The notes under the pieces are model-generated. The model was not told where the DNA came from. It did not search any database and was given only the letters and a program-made list of their open reading frames with translations. Both the position numbers and the translations under genes were made by a program. 36,916 nt of DNA, taken from contig JAFZYR010000045.1 of assembly GCA_017616165.1 (NCBI GenBank), forward strand, positions 1 to 36,916. The letters are read 5' to 3'. Positions 8,545 through 16,145 of this stretch are shown here, piece after piece. The DNA is from Treponema sp. Lineage in GTDB: Bacteria; Spirochaetota; Spirochaetia; Treponematales; Treponemataceae. Every line of letters starts with the position of its first letter. Position 1 is the stretch's first letter.

Positions 8545-8604
8545 ACCTATTGACATAGTAGGTAATAACCGATATAAATATATATACCTACAACATTAGT
8601 AGGT
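8545..8604 (+). promoter_or_regulatory. Promoter with two ACCTA-N9-TAGGT operators, sulfur transport/lyase operon
   Basis: A perfect TTGACA (8550-8555), a 17-base spacer and TATAAA (8573-8578) form a strong promoter with an expected start near 8585. One inverted repeat, ACCTA-N9-TAGGT (8545-8563), encloses the -35 box. A second copy (8586-8604, extended to TACCTA/TAGGTA) covers the expected start site. The centres are 41 bases apart, about four helical turns. The same arrangement is found before cysK (17154-17215). This fits a repressor blocking polymerase, probably responding to cysteine supply. Confidence 0.8.
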
Positions 8605-8637
8605 AACTACAAAAACAAATCTAAACGGAGGTACATT

Positions 8638-8715
8638 ATGAAATTCTTCTTTGAAAAATTAGTTCGTGAAAATTTCCGCAACGGACGAATGTGCCTGTGT
8701 TGTCTTTTCAACTAA
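8638..8715 (+). CDS. Cysteine-rich leader peptide (25 aa)
   Basis: A 25-codon frame with a strong ribosome-binding site (CGGAGG, six bases before the ATG), placed between the promoter and the first enzyme gene. It starts MKFFFEKLVREN, and its C-terminal end reads RMCLCCLFN, with cysteines at residues 19, 21 and 22, close to the TAA stop. Concentrated codons for the amino acid handled by the downstream operon are the mark of a leader peptide whose translation reports charged tRNA. After the stop, ACCGGAAAG (8716-8724) can pair with CTTTCGGT (8727-8734), and GAAACG (8761-8766) with CGTTTC (8779-8784). Neither is followed by a T-run, so Rho-dependent or translational control is as possible as classic attenuation. 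Confidence 0.7.
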   Translation: MKFFFEKLVRENFRNGRMCLCCLFN

Positions 8716-8805
8716 ACCGGAAAGTTCTTTCGGTATAAATCATCTTATTTCAATCTTATCGAAACGAAACACTAATAACGTTTCATAAAACAAGGAGATA
8801 TAACT

Positions 8806-9792
8806 ATGTCCGAAAAAAGAGAGCTTGTATTTAAAGCATTTAATAATGAAAAGACAGACAGAGTACCGGTGGGCTTCTGGTTTCATTACACACCAGATGA
8901 GCTGCTTTCGGCTTATGATCATCCGGAATATCCGGAGCTCGTCCTTAAGGGTCACAAAAACTTTGTAAAGTCATTTAAACCTGACTTTGTAAAGCTTATG
9001 AGTGACGGTTACTTCTTTGAGCCGGAAACTGCAAAAATTATCGGTAAGGCAAAATCAGCAAAGGACCTTTTAAAGCTTAAGCCAATTGCCCAGGATGATA
9101 AATGGATTAAGGATCAGGTTGCGCTGGTAAAAAAGCTTACTACTTCCTTTGGAAAAGAAGTTGCAACCTTTTACAACGTTTTTGCTCCTGCAACAGCCTT
9201 TAAGTGGGCCGCAGGTGGAGACAAAAAGCTTGCTGCTTTTATCAAGGAAGACAAAGAGGCTGTAATTTATGCCCTTTCGGTAATTGCACACAATACTTCA
9301 ATTCTTGCAGGCCAAGTGATCAAGTCTGGAAAAGCAGACGGAATCTACCTTAGCGTTCAGTCCATTCAGGATATTAAGGTTGGTCCGGAGCTTTATTCAG
9401 AGGTTGTTGCACCATCAGAGCTTGCAGTGCTCACAGCAGCAAATGCGGCAGGTGGAACAAATATTCTTCACATCTGTGGTTACGAGGGTGCAAAGAACAA
9501 CTTTAGCATCTTTAAAAACTATCCTGCCAAGGTAATTAATTTTGCTTCGGTTGTAGAAGGCATTTCGCTTAAAAAAGGAAAGGAGCTTTTTGGCGGAAAA
9601 GCTGTAATAGGCGGTTTTGACAACACAAAGAAGGGACTGCTATACACCGGAACAAAGGAGCAAATCCAGGCAGAAACAAAAAGACTGCTCAAGGAAGCAG
9701 GTAAAACCGGAATTATTCTTGGAGCAGATTGTACTGTTCCAAAGGATATAAGCTTTGAACGCTTTGAATGGGTCCGCGAGGCCGCAAAATAG
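8806..9792 (+). CDS. Uroporphyrinogen-decarboxylase-fold methyltransferase (MtaA/CmuA-like), substrate unknown
   Basis: A 328-residue member of the UROD-like TIM-barrel superfamily. It carries H222-x-C224 (LHICGYEG) and C309 (GADCTVP), the zinc-ligand pattern of thiol methyltransferases such as MtaA and CmuA, which heme-pathway HemE lacks. Zinc-thiolate enzymes of this type move methyl groups between a carrier, usually a corrinoid protein, and a thiol. No corrinoid-binding domain is fused or encoded nearby. It is the first enzyme gene after a cysteine-rich leader peptide and before a polar amino acid ABC transporter and two C-S lyases, so I infer a sulfur substrate, for instance methylation or demethylation of a thiol amino acid. 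AAGGAG precedes the ATG. The substrate is not deducible. Confidence 0.75.
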   Translation: MSEKRELVFKAFNNEKTDRVPVGFWFHYTPDELLSAYDHPEYPELVLKGHKNFVKSFKPDFVKLMSDGYFFEPETAKIIGKAKSAKDLLKLKPIAQDDKWIKDQVALVKKLTTSFGKEVATFYNVFAPATAFKWAAGGDKKLAAFIKEDKEAVIYALSVIAHNTSILAGQVIKSGKADGIYLSVQSIQDIKVGPELYSEVVAPSELAVLTAANAAGGTNILHICGYEGAKNNFSIFKNYPAKVINFASVVEGISLKKGKELFGGKAVIGGFDNTKKGLLYTGTKEQIQAETKRLLKEAGKTGIILGADCTVPKDISFERFEWVREAAK

Positions 9793-9817
9793 ATTGCCGG
9801 GTCGAGCCCGGGAATCC
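9792..9817 (+). repeat. Short hairpin repeat GATTGCCGGG..CCCGGGAATC
   Basis: GATT pairs with AATC and CCGGG with CCCGG around a short loop, with one mismatch. It resembles the element at 10663-10685; both lie a few bases after a stop codon inside the operon, where hairpins could protect upstream mRNA or tune expression between genes. Confidence 0.65.
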
Positions 9818-9837
9818 AAAACATAAGGAGATATATT

Positions 9838-10659
9838 ATGAAAAAATTAATTTTAGGAATTACACTTTTGGCATTGGCACTTGGCACCGTATCTGCCGCT
9901 TCTAAAAAAACAAAGGTTACTAAGGTTCGTGTAGCACATACAAACTATTATGTTCCATACGACTTTGTAAACGACAAGGGCGAATCAGACGGCTTTGAAG
10001 TAGCTGTTCTTAAAGAAGTAGACAAGCTTCTGGAAGAATACGAATTTGAATTCTACCCTACTTCGGATGATGATCTTTTGATTGGTGTACTTCAGGGTAA
10101 GTATGCTTTTGGTACTAAGGGTGTATGGATTACAGAAGAAAGAAAACAGAAATATGTATTCCCTAAGAACCCTATTGGTGCAAGCGTTGTTGGTCTTGTA
10201 ATAAGAAGCGATACAGCAGATCAGATTACTGATCTTCCAAGTTTTGCTAAATATTCCGGCAAGCTGGTTCCAATCAGTGCTTCAAGTGCTCAGTTTGCTG
10301 TAATTGAAGATTACAACAAGGCACATCCGGATGCACAGGTTAAGCTTGTTCCTGCAGATCAGTTTGTTGTTACAGACGGTTATGTATGGGTAAACGAAGG
10401 CCGTTACGATGCTTACCTTGATATTAAGCTTTCTTTCCAGAATAACGTGCTTAAGGATGGAGCTGCTTACAGTCAGTACAAGGATAAGCTTACCTACATC
10501 ACTTACAAGGGTATTCCAACCTGGCCAATCTTTAACAAAAAGCAGCAGAAGCTTGCAGACGCCTACGACAAGGCAATCGAAAAGCTCATTGCAGACGGCA
10601 CAGTGTCAAAGCTTGCAATTCAGTACTTTGGTGAAGATGTATCGGCACTTTTGAAATAA
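9838..10659 (+). CDS. ABC transporter substrate-binding protein, family 3 (cystine/polar amino acid type)
   Basis: A 273-residue periplasmic binding protein. Residues 1-20 form a signal peptide (KK, a hydrophobic core ILGITLLALALG, cleavage near VSA-A); there is no lipobox cysteine. The mature part shows the SBP_bac_3 pattern: VRVAHTNYYVPYDFVNDKGE with GFEVAVLKEVDKLL, then a lobe with GVWITEERKQKYVF. It is followed by two permeases and an ATPase, so the transporter is complete. The leader peptide and the lyases downstream suggest cystine, cystathionine or another sulfur amino acid. AAGGAG lies upstream of the ATG. Confidence 0.85.
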   Translation: MKKLILGITLLALALGTVSAASKKTKVTKVRVAHTNYYVPYDFVNDKGESDGFEVAVLKEVDKLLEEYEFEFYPTSDDDLLIGVLQGKYAFGTKGVWITEERKQKYVFPKNPIGASVVGLVIRSDTADQITDLPSFAKYSGKLVPISASSAQFAVIEDYNKAHPDAQVKLVPADQFVVTDGYVWVNEGRYDAYLDIKLSFQNNVLKDGAAYSQYKDKLTYITYKGIPTWPIFNKKQQKLADAYDKAIEKLIADGTVSKLAIQYFGEDVSALLK

Positions 10660-10662
10660 AAG

Positions 10663-10685
10663 ATTGTCGGGTCAAGCCCGACAAT
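10663..10685 (+). repeat. Short hairpin repeat ATTGTCGGG..CCCGACAAT
   Basis: Perfect nine-base arms, ATTGTCGGG (10663-10671) and CCCGACAAT (10677-10685), with a five-base loop. It is a second copy of the element at 9792-9817, again just after a stop codon. A T-rich tail is missing, so it is not a standard terminator. Confidence 0.7.
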
Positions 10686-10711
10686 GACACACTTTGTCAG
10701 CGGAGGTTTAT

Positions 10712-11419
10712 ATGGACAGACCATTTTATCCGGAAAAGATATTTCCTTTAATTGCTCAGATACTTCCTTACCTGGCTGTGACCTTTGAGGTTATGCTTGG
10801 TGTCCTGATAGTTGGTCTTGTCCTTGGATTCTTACTGGCAAAGGGAAGTCTTTCTAAAAAGAAATGGCAGAGAAAAACAGCGGGCTTCATAATCAATGTT
10901 TTCCGCTGTACTCCGCCAATCGTAATGCTCTTTGTAGTTTTTTATGGACTTCCAATGCTATTCTGGGCAATTTTCCAGGTAGACATTAATGACTGGTCAA
11001 AGGCCTTCTTTGTAATAACAGCACTCGGGCTTTTGTTCAGTGCAAATGCTTCGGAAATAATGCGTTCAAGCTATCTTGCCGTTCCACAGGGACAGAGAGA
11101 GGCAGCCCTTACAAGCGGACTTTCGGAGAGTCAGGCATTTGTGCGCATTATGCTTCCGCAGGCATTTTTGATTTCGCTGCCAAACCTTGGTAACAGCATG
11201 ATTGCCCTGCTCAAGGAAGGCTCTCTGGCTTTTACAATAGGACTGATTGATATCATGGGAAAAGGAAATCTTATCATCAGCCTGAACTTTGGTGCATACG
11301 GCATAGAAACCTATATTGCACTGGCAATCATTTATTGGGTTCTGACATTAGTTATAGAACAAGTATTTAAATTGGCCGAAAAGAAATTTTCTAAAGGAAG
11401 AAAAGGCCTTTCTAAGTAA
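10712..11419 (+). CDS. Amino acid ABC transporter permease, first subunit
   Basis: A 235-residue inner-membrane permease of the HisM/GlnP type with about five membrane segments. The N-terminal region contains LPYLAVTFEVMLGVLIVGLVLG. The RCTPPIVMLFVVFYGLP segment corresponds to the R-x-T-P-x-x-v-q family motif. The cytoplasmic coupling (EAA) loop is REAALTSGLSESQAFVRIMLPQ, with A and G in the expected places. I start at 10712, where CGGAGG precedes the ATG by six bases; an upstream in-frame codon at 10694 would not have this site. It pairs with the permease at 11541. Confidence 0.87.
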   Translation: MDRPFYPEKIFPLIAQILPYLAVTFEVMLGVLIVGLVLGFLLAKGSLSKKKWQRKTAGFIINVFRCTPPIVMLFVVFYGLPMLFWAIFQVDINDWSKAFFVITALGLLFSANASEIMRSSYLAVPQGQREAALTSGLSESQAFVRIMLPQAFLISLPNLGNSMIALLKEGSLAFTIGLIDIMGKGNLIISLNFGAYGIETYIALAIIYWVLTLVIEQVFKLAEKKFSKGRKGLSK

Positions 11420-11424
11420 GCATT

Positions 11425-11515
11425 GTAGATTGCTTCGCTACGCTCGCAATGACGGCGACAGGAACAAAAGCCCCCTTCGTCATTGCGAGGAGCCGCAGGC
11501 GACGTGGCAATCTAC
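11425..11515. repeat. Intergenic inverted repeat, copy 3, inside the operon
   Basis: The outer arms GTAGATTGC (11425-11433) and GCAATCTAC (11507-11515) are exact complements. Inside are CTCGCAATGACG and CGTCATTGCGAGG. Compared with copy 1 the arm bases differ but change together on both sides (TGGATTGC/GCAATCCA against TAGATTGC/GCAATCTA), so the pairing is kept. It separates the two permease genes of a single transporter. Confidence 0.8.
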
Positions 11516-11540
11516 GACTTTTTACAAATGAGGTAATTTT

Positions 11541-12260
11541 ATGTTCGACATCACATTCTTAGTAAAAACCTTCTTCCTTATCTGGAAGGCTGTACCGACA
11601 ACACTTTTAATTACCGTTGTCTCACTGGCAATTGGTGGCATAATAGGATTTTTTATTGCACTGGCCAGAGTGAATAATATAAAGGTTTTGAGCCAAATCG
11701 GCCGCGCTTATGTTTCTGTCATAAGAGGAACACCGGTTGTACTTCAGATTCTTGTAATTTATTCTGTTGTTCCTTCGCTTTTGAATGCAATTCTCAAGGC
11801 GTCCGGCAGCAGCGTAAATGTTTTTGATTTGAATCCTATCATTTATGCCTTTATAGTTTTTTCGCTGAACATGGCAGGAACTCTTTCCGAGGTTTTTCGT
11901 TCGGCACTTTTGACTGTAAACAAAGGTCAACTTGAAGCAGGTCTTACAACAGGACTTACTGCTTCTCAAACTTATAAAAGGATAATTATTCCGCAGGCAC
12001 TCACCGCTGCAATTCCAAATCTTTGTAATGCAACTGTGGGCCTCATTAAAAATACATCGCTTGCTTTTATGATGACTGTAAGAGACATAACTGCAGTTGC
12101 AAAAATAGAAGCATCGTACGGCTACAACTATGTTGAAGCTTATCTGGACATTCTGGTGATTTACGTAATCATCTGTTCGATTGTTCAGTTCATTTTTAAG
12201 AAGTGGGAGCGCAGAAGCTCAACTTACAAAGGAGGAGTGGAAAATGTTAAAGGTAACTAA
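11541..12260 (+). CDS. Amino acid ABC transporter permease, second subunit
   Basis: A 239-residue HisM/GlnP-type permease with about five membrane segments. [20 protein letters not shown] carries the R-G-T-P motif, and the coupling loop is [25 protein letters not shown], the standard E-A-G-L-x-x-G-x-s pattern. GAGG precedes the ATG at 11541. Its last 17 bases overlap the ATPase gene in another frame, pointing to translational coupling. The 121-base gap from the first permease is filled mostly by a hairpin repeat, so the mRNA may be unevenly expressed across the two. Confidence 0.88.
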   Translation: MFDITFLVKTFFLIWKAVPTTLLITVVSLAIGGIIGFFIALARVNNIKVLSQIGRAYVSVIRGTPVVLQILVIYSVVPSLLNAILKASGSSVNVFDLNPIIYAFIVFSLNMAGTLSEVFRSALLTVNKGQLEAGLTTGLTASQTYKRIIIPQALTAAIPNLCNATVGLIKNTSLAFMMTVRDITAVAKIEASYGYNYVEAYLDILVIYVIICSIVQFIFKKWERRSSTYKGGVENVKGN

Positions 12261-12996
12261 CGTACATAAAGCATTCGGTAAAAATGAAATTTTAAAAGGT
12301 GTAGACCTTACTGTAGACAAAGGAGACGTTGTTGTAATTCTGGGACCTTCAGGCTCTGGAAAAACCACCCTTCTTCGCACAATTGATTTTCTGGAAACAG
12401 CAGACCAGGGCGAGCTTGAATTTGATGATATTAAAACTTCACTTTCTCACGCCCACAAAAATACAATTCTGGACGTACGCCGCAAGACCGGCTTTGTTTA
12501 CCAGAACTATAATCTTTTTGCAAACAAAACTGCGCTTGAAAATGTAATGGAAGGACTTGTAACTGCAAGAAAAGTTCCAAAGGATCTGGCACTAGAAATT
12601 GCAGAGCACGCACTTAAAAAAGTAGGACTCTTAGACAGAAAGGATTACTATCCTTCACAGCTAAGTGGCGGTCAGCAGCAGCGCGTAGGCATTGCAAGAG
12701 CAATTGCTCCAAACCCTGATGTTGTTCTTTTTGATGAACCAACCAGTGCCCTTGACCCAGAGCTTGTAGGAGAAGTTCTTGCCGTAATCAAGGAGCTTGC
12801 AAAGGAAGGCACAACCATGATTGTAGTAACACATGAAATGAGCTTTGCCCAAGAGGTTGCCTCACAGGTTGTATTTATGGACGGCGGTGTAATTGTAGAA
12901 CAGGGCACCAGCCGGGAAATATTCGATCACCCTAAAGAAGAAAGAACCCGTCAGTTCCTTCAGAGAATTCTTAAGCAGGTTGAATATGTAATTTAA
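12244..12996 (+). CDS. Amino acid ABC transporter ATP-binding protein
   Basis: A 250-residue ATPase of the GlnQ/TcyN type. Walker A is GPSGSGKTT (34-42), the signature is LSGGQQQR (140-147), Walker B is [12 protein letters not shown] (160-171), and an H-loop [10 protein letters not shown] follows. The start is the ATG at 12244, preceded by GGAGGAG within the end of the permease gene; an in-frame codon at 12181 lies deep in the permease and is rejected. It powers the two permeases upstream for import across the inner membrane. Confidence 0.92.
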   Translation: MLKVTNVHKAFGKNEILKGVDLTVDKGDVVVILGPSGSGKTTLLRTIDFLETADQGELEFDDIKTSLSHAHKNTILDVRRKTGFVYQNYNLFANKTALENVMEGLVTARKVPKDLALEIAEHALKKVGLLDRKDYYPSQLSGGQQQRVGIARAIAPNPDVVLFDEPTSALDPELVGEVLAVIKELAKEGTTMIVVTHEMSFAQEVASQVVFMDGGVIVEQGTSREIFDHPKEERTRQFLQRILKQVEYVI

Positions 12997-13018
12997 GCCT
13001 GCCCGCAAGGAGTCTGTT

Positions 13019-14179
13019 ATGAGTATTGCAATTGAAACAAAATGCCTTCATATAGAAAATGATGATTCTGCGGACGGCCCCTGTCATTATGGAGCAGTAA
13101 GCTTTCCAATTTATCAGACTGCAACCTATGCCCATCCGTCAGTTGGAGAAAGCACCGGCTTTGATTATTCACGCCTTCAGAATCCTACCCGCGAGCAGCT
13201 GGAAAAGGTTGTATGCAATCTGGAGCATGGGCTTGATGCCCTTGCTCTTTCGAGCGGTATGTCAGCAATTTCTCTTGTAATGGAGCTTTTTAATCCGGGT
13301 GACAATATAATTGCCGAAAGCGATTTGTATGGCGGCACGATTCGACTTTTTGATAATGTTTCAAAAAAGAACGGAATTAGCTTTACACGCGCAGAGATTT
13401 CTACATTAGATTCAGCACAGCTTGAAGCCCTTATCAAAAGCAGCACGCGCGCTATTTACATTGAAACTCCAACCAATCCTATGATGAATATTACAGACAT
13501 CCACGCAGTTGCAAAGCTTGCAAAGAAACACGGACTTTTGCTAATCGTAGATAACACCTTTATGTCTCCGTATTTTCAGAACCCGTTATTACTTGGCGCA
13601 GACATAGTAATTCATTCAGGAACAAAATATCTAAGCGGGCACAACGACACATTGGCTGGGTTTGTTGTAACTAACAGTGTCCAGATAAAAGACCAGCTCA
13701 GGTTCCTCATAAAAACTACTGGGGCCGGACTCTCTCCTTTTGACAGCTGGCTTACTCTGCGAGGGATAAAAACCCTTGCTATAAGAATGGAACGCTCCCA
13801 GGAAAATGCTTTGAAAATTGTTGAATGGCTCAAACAGCAAAAACATGTTACTAAGGTTATTTACCCCGGACTGCATGAGCATACAGGTTATGAGATTCAG
13901 AAAAAACAGGCTCGCGGCTTTGGCAGCATGATAACCTTTCAAACTGATTCAAAACAAAGGACAGTCAGCATTTTGAACAAAGTAAAGCTTATACAATATG
14001 CAGAAAGTCTTGGCGGTGTAGAAAGCCTTATAACCTACCCGGTAACTCAAACTCATGCAGATGTTCCAGTGGAAATAAGGGAGAAAAACGGAATAACAGA
14101 AGAAACACTGCGCCTTTCTGTTGGAATAGAAAATGCAGAAGATTTGATACAGGATTTACGTCAGGCACTGGAGGACTAA
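13019..14179 (+). CDS. Cys/Met metabolism PLP enzyme (cystathionine beta-lyase/gamma-synthase family)
   Basis: A 386-residue type I PLP enzyme of the trans-sulfuration family. It shows YQTATYAHP, DYSRLQNPTREQLE, SSGMSAI and SDLYGGT. D178 (VDNTF) binds the pyridine ring and K203 (HSGTKYLSGH) should form the Schiff base. The C-terminus has LGGVESLITYPVTQTH and LRLSVGIE. Its members act as cystathionine beta- or gamma-lyase or as gamma-synthase, and sequence alone does not settle which. Position after a transporter and before a PatB-type lyase favours a degradative C-S lyase role. AAGGAG precedes the ATG; the gap to the ATPase gene is 22 bases. Confidence 0.85.
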   Translation: MSIAIETKCLHIENDDSADGPCHYGAVSFPIYQTATYAHPSVGESTGFDYSRLQNPTREQLEKVVCNLEHGLDALALSSGMSAISLVMELFNPGDNIIAESDLYGGTIRLFDNVSKKNGISFTRAEISTLDSAQLEALIKSSTRAIYIETPTNPMMNITDIHAVAKLAKKHGLLLIVDNTFMSPYFQNPLLLGADIVIHSGTKYLSGHNDTLAGFVVTNSVQIKDQLRFLIKTTGAGLSPFDSWLTLRGIKTLAIRMERSQENALKIVEWLKQQKHVTKVIYPGLHEHTGYEIQKKQARGFGSMITFQTDSKQRTVSILNKVKLIQYAESLGGVESLITYPVTQTHADVPVEIREKNGITEETLRLSVGIENAEDLIQDLRQALED

Positions 14180-14180
14180 C

Positions 14181-15359
14181 ATGAAATACAAGTTTGACAA
14201 AATTACAGACAGAAAAAACACCTTTGCAATTAAATATGATCTTGCCCAGGACAGAAACAAACCAGTAGATGCAATTCCCCTGTGGGTTGCCGACATGGAT
14301 TTTCCAACCGCACCGTGTATCTTAAAGGCACTCAAAAAATGTTCAGGCCACGGAATCTTTGGTTACAGCCGCCCCGACAAACGCTATTACGATGCAGTAA
14401 AAAAATGGTTTGCCAGCCGTCATAATTTTATTTTTGAAGATTCTCAGATTGTAAACACACCCGGAGTTATTTTTGCAGTTGCAGCTGCAATCAGAGCCTT
14501 TGCAAAGGAAGGAGACGGTGTAATTATTCAAAAGCCGGTTTACTATCCTTTTGAAAACGCAATCAAATCAAACGGACGCCGCGTGGTAAACAGCCCTCTT
14601 GTTTTTAAGGACGGCCAGTATCAGATTGATTTTGAAGATTTTGAAAAAAAGATTATTCAGGAAAACGTTAAGCTTTTTATTTTGTGTTCACCCCATAATC
14701 CCGGAGGAAGAGTCTGGAAAAAAGAAGAGCTTGAACGCTTGAGTCAGATTTGCCTTAGCCACAAGGTATTTGTTGTTTCTGATGAGATTCATTCCGACAT
14801 AACCTTTGGGAAACACAACCACACTGTTTATGCAAATCTTTCAAAGGAGGCAGCAGACAATTCAATTATCTGTACCTCGCCAAGCAAAACCTTTAATCTG
14901 GCAGGCCTCCAGTTTTCAAACATAATAGTGAAGAACAAGGAAAACCTGCTCCTGTTACGCCGTCAGATTGAAACAACCGGCTTCGACGAACCTAATGTAA
15001 TGGGAATTACTGCCGCAACAGCTGCCTATAGCCAAGGGGCGGAATGGTTTGAAGCCGCAAAAGAATACATCTGGAAAAATATTTTATTCATAGAAGAATA
15101 TTTTGCAAAGCACTGCCCAAAAATCAAAGTAGTAAAAAGCGAAGGAACCTATCTTATTTGGCTCGATTTTACTGCTTATACCCGGCTTTCGGGTAAAGAA
15201 ATTTCTGAACTGATTTTGAACAAGGCAAAGGTCTGGCTTGATGACGGTACAATGTTTGGGCCTGAGGGTGATAAGTTTGAACGAATTAATGCCGCAACCC
15301 CTCGACGCATTTTACAAAAAGCCCTGGAAAACATTGCTCAAGTCTTCAGCAATTTATAA
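14181..15359 (+). CDS. patB: PatB/MalY-type PLP-dependent C-S beta-lyase
   Basis: A 392-residue fold-type I enzyme of the MalY/PatB group: cystathionine and cysteine-conjugate beta-lyases that give a thiol, pyruvate and ammonia. Seen are PLWVADMDFPTAP, GIFGYSRPD, SPHNPGGRVW, DEIHSD (D201) and the PLP lysine K236 in SPSKTFNLAGLQ. The start codon is one base after the preceding stop, with GAGG overlapping it, so both lyases are coupled. It is the last gene of the sulfur operon and runs six bases into the convergent phosphatase gene; no terminator is seen. The symbol reflects the group, not a proven substrate. Confidence 0.85.
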   Translation: MKYKFDKITDRKNTFAIKYDLAQDRNKPVDAIPLWVADMDFPTAPCILKALKKCSGHGIFGYSRPDKRYYDAVKKWFASRHNFIFEDSQIVNTPGVIFAVAAAIRAFAKEGDGVIIQKPVYYPFENAIKSNGRRVVNSPLVFKDGQYQIDFEDFEKKIIQENVKLFILCSPHNPGGRVWKKEELERLSQICLSHKVFVVSDEIHSDITFGKHNHTVYANLSKEAADNSIICTSPSKTFNLAGLQFSNIIVKNKENLLLLRRQIETTGFDEPNVMGITAATAAYSQGAEWFEAAKEYIWKNILFIEEYFAKHCPKIKVVKSEGTYLIWLDFTAYTRLSGKEISELILNKAKVWLDDGTMFGPEGDKFERINAATPRRILQKALENIAQVFSNL

Positions 15360-16118
15360 AAGCTTTTCCATCCACTTGGCAACGCCGTCTTCTTCATTCG
15401 AAGCACAAACTTCATCTGCGGCCTGCTTTACTTCTTCGATGGCGTTATCCATTGCTATTCCCTTACCGCAAAGCTTTAACATGCCAATATCATTAAAGTC
15501 ATCGCCAAAAGCAACAAGCTGGCTTACCGGCACACCAAGCTCCCTGCACAAGGCTTCAATTGCTTTTTCCTTTGTGGCGTCTGTTTTGCTTAGCTTATAC
15601 CACGGAATATCAGAAAATGGAAGATAATCAATCAGCCCTTCTCCAAGACAATTAGCTACCTTTGCCACCTTTTCTTTATCAAGGCTTTCAATACACATTT
15701 TCATGCAAGGCTCTTGGAAATCGGAAAAATCATTGAAGGTCCAAAACTTATCTCCAAGCTCTTCGTTTGAATTGGAATAGAGACCTTTTTCATTGTCTGC
15801 AGAAATAATTATGTCCTTTCCAAAAACCTCAAAGGTTTTATCAATAAGCTTGCGGACCTCTTCTACGCTGAATTCACAATTGTATATTTTTTGTCCGCGG
15901 TAAGTAATGAGGCCACCACCGTTTGAAATTAAAATGTCCGGCTCAATACCGTGCAAAAACTTTACAGCGTTAACCTTTGCGCGTGCAGTACATACACCAA
16001 AAAGCACGCCATTTGCCTGGACCTGTCTGATAACCTGTTTTGTATAATCTGAAATTGATTTGTCGTTGCGGAAGAGGGTTCCGTCTAAATCTGAAAGAAT
16101 AATTGATATGTTTTCCAT
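15354..16118 (-). CDS. Cof-type HAD-IIB phosphatase
   Basis: A 254-residue haloacid dehalogenase-type phosphatase. Motif I is D10-L-D12-G-T-L, with the two catalytic aspartates. An ISNGGGLI segment and a IIB cap domain follow, then motif III lysine (DATKEKAI) and motif IV AFGDDFNDIGML. Cof proteins dephosphorylate sugar phosphates, PLP, FMN or pyrimidine phosphates; the substrate here is unknown, though PLP is a plausible one beside three PLP enzymes. I start at the ATG at 16118 instead of a TTG two codons before. No ribosome-binding site is visible. Confidence 0.85.
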   Translation of the reverse strand: MENISIILSDLDGTLFRNDKSISDYTKQVIRQVQANGVLFGVCTARAKVNAVKFLHGIEPDILISNGGGLITYRGQKIYNCEFSVEEVRKLIDKTFEVFGKDIIISADNEKGLYSNSNEELGDKFWTFNDFSDFQEPCMKMCIESLDKEKVAKVANCLGEGLIDYLPFSDIPWYKLSKTDATKEKAIEALCRELGVPVSQLVAFGDDFNDIGMLKLCGKGIAMDNAIEEVKQAADEVCASNEEDGVAKWMEKLL

Positions 16119-16145
16119 ATTCAATTATGAATTATTTAATTGTTT

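Noticed and set aside
8716..8784. Classic Trp-type attenuator after the leader peptide
   Set aside because: Neither hairpin is followed by a T-run, so a textbook terminator/antiterminator pair is not shown; only the leader peptide itself is claimed.
8806..9792. Heme-pathway uroporphyrinogen decarboxylase (HemE)
   Set aside because: The HxC plus C zinc pattern belongs to the methyltransferase branch; no other heme genes are near, and the context is sulfur metabolism.
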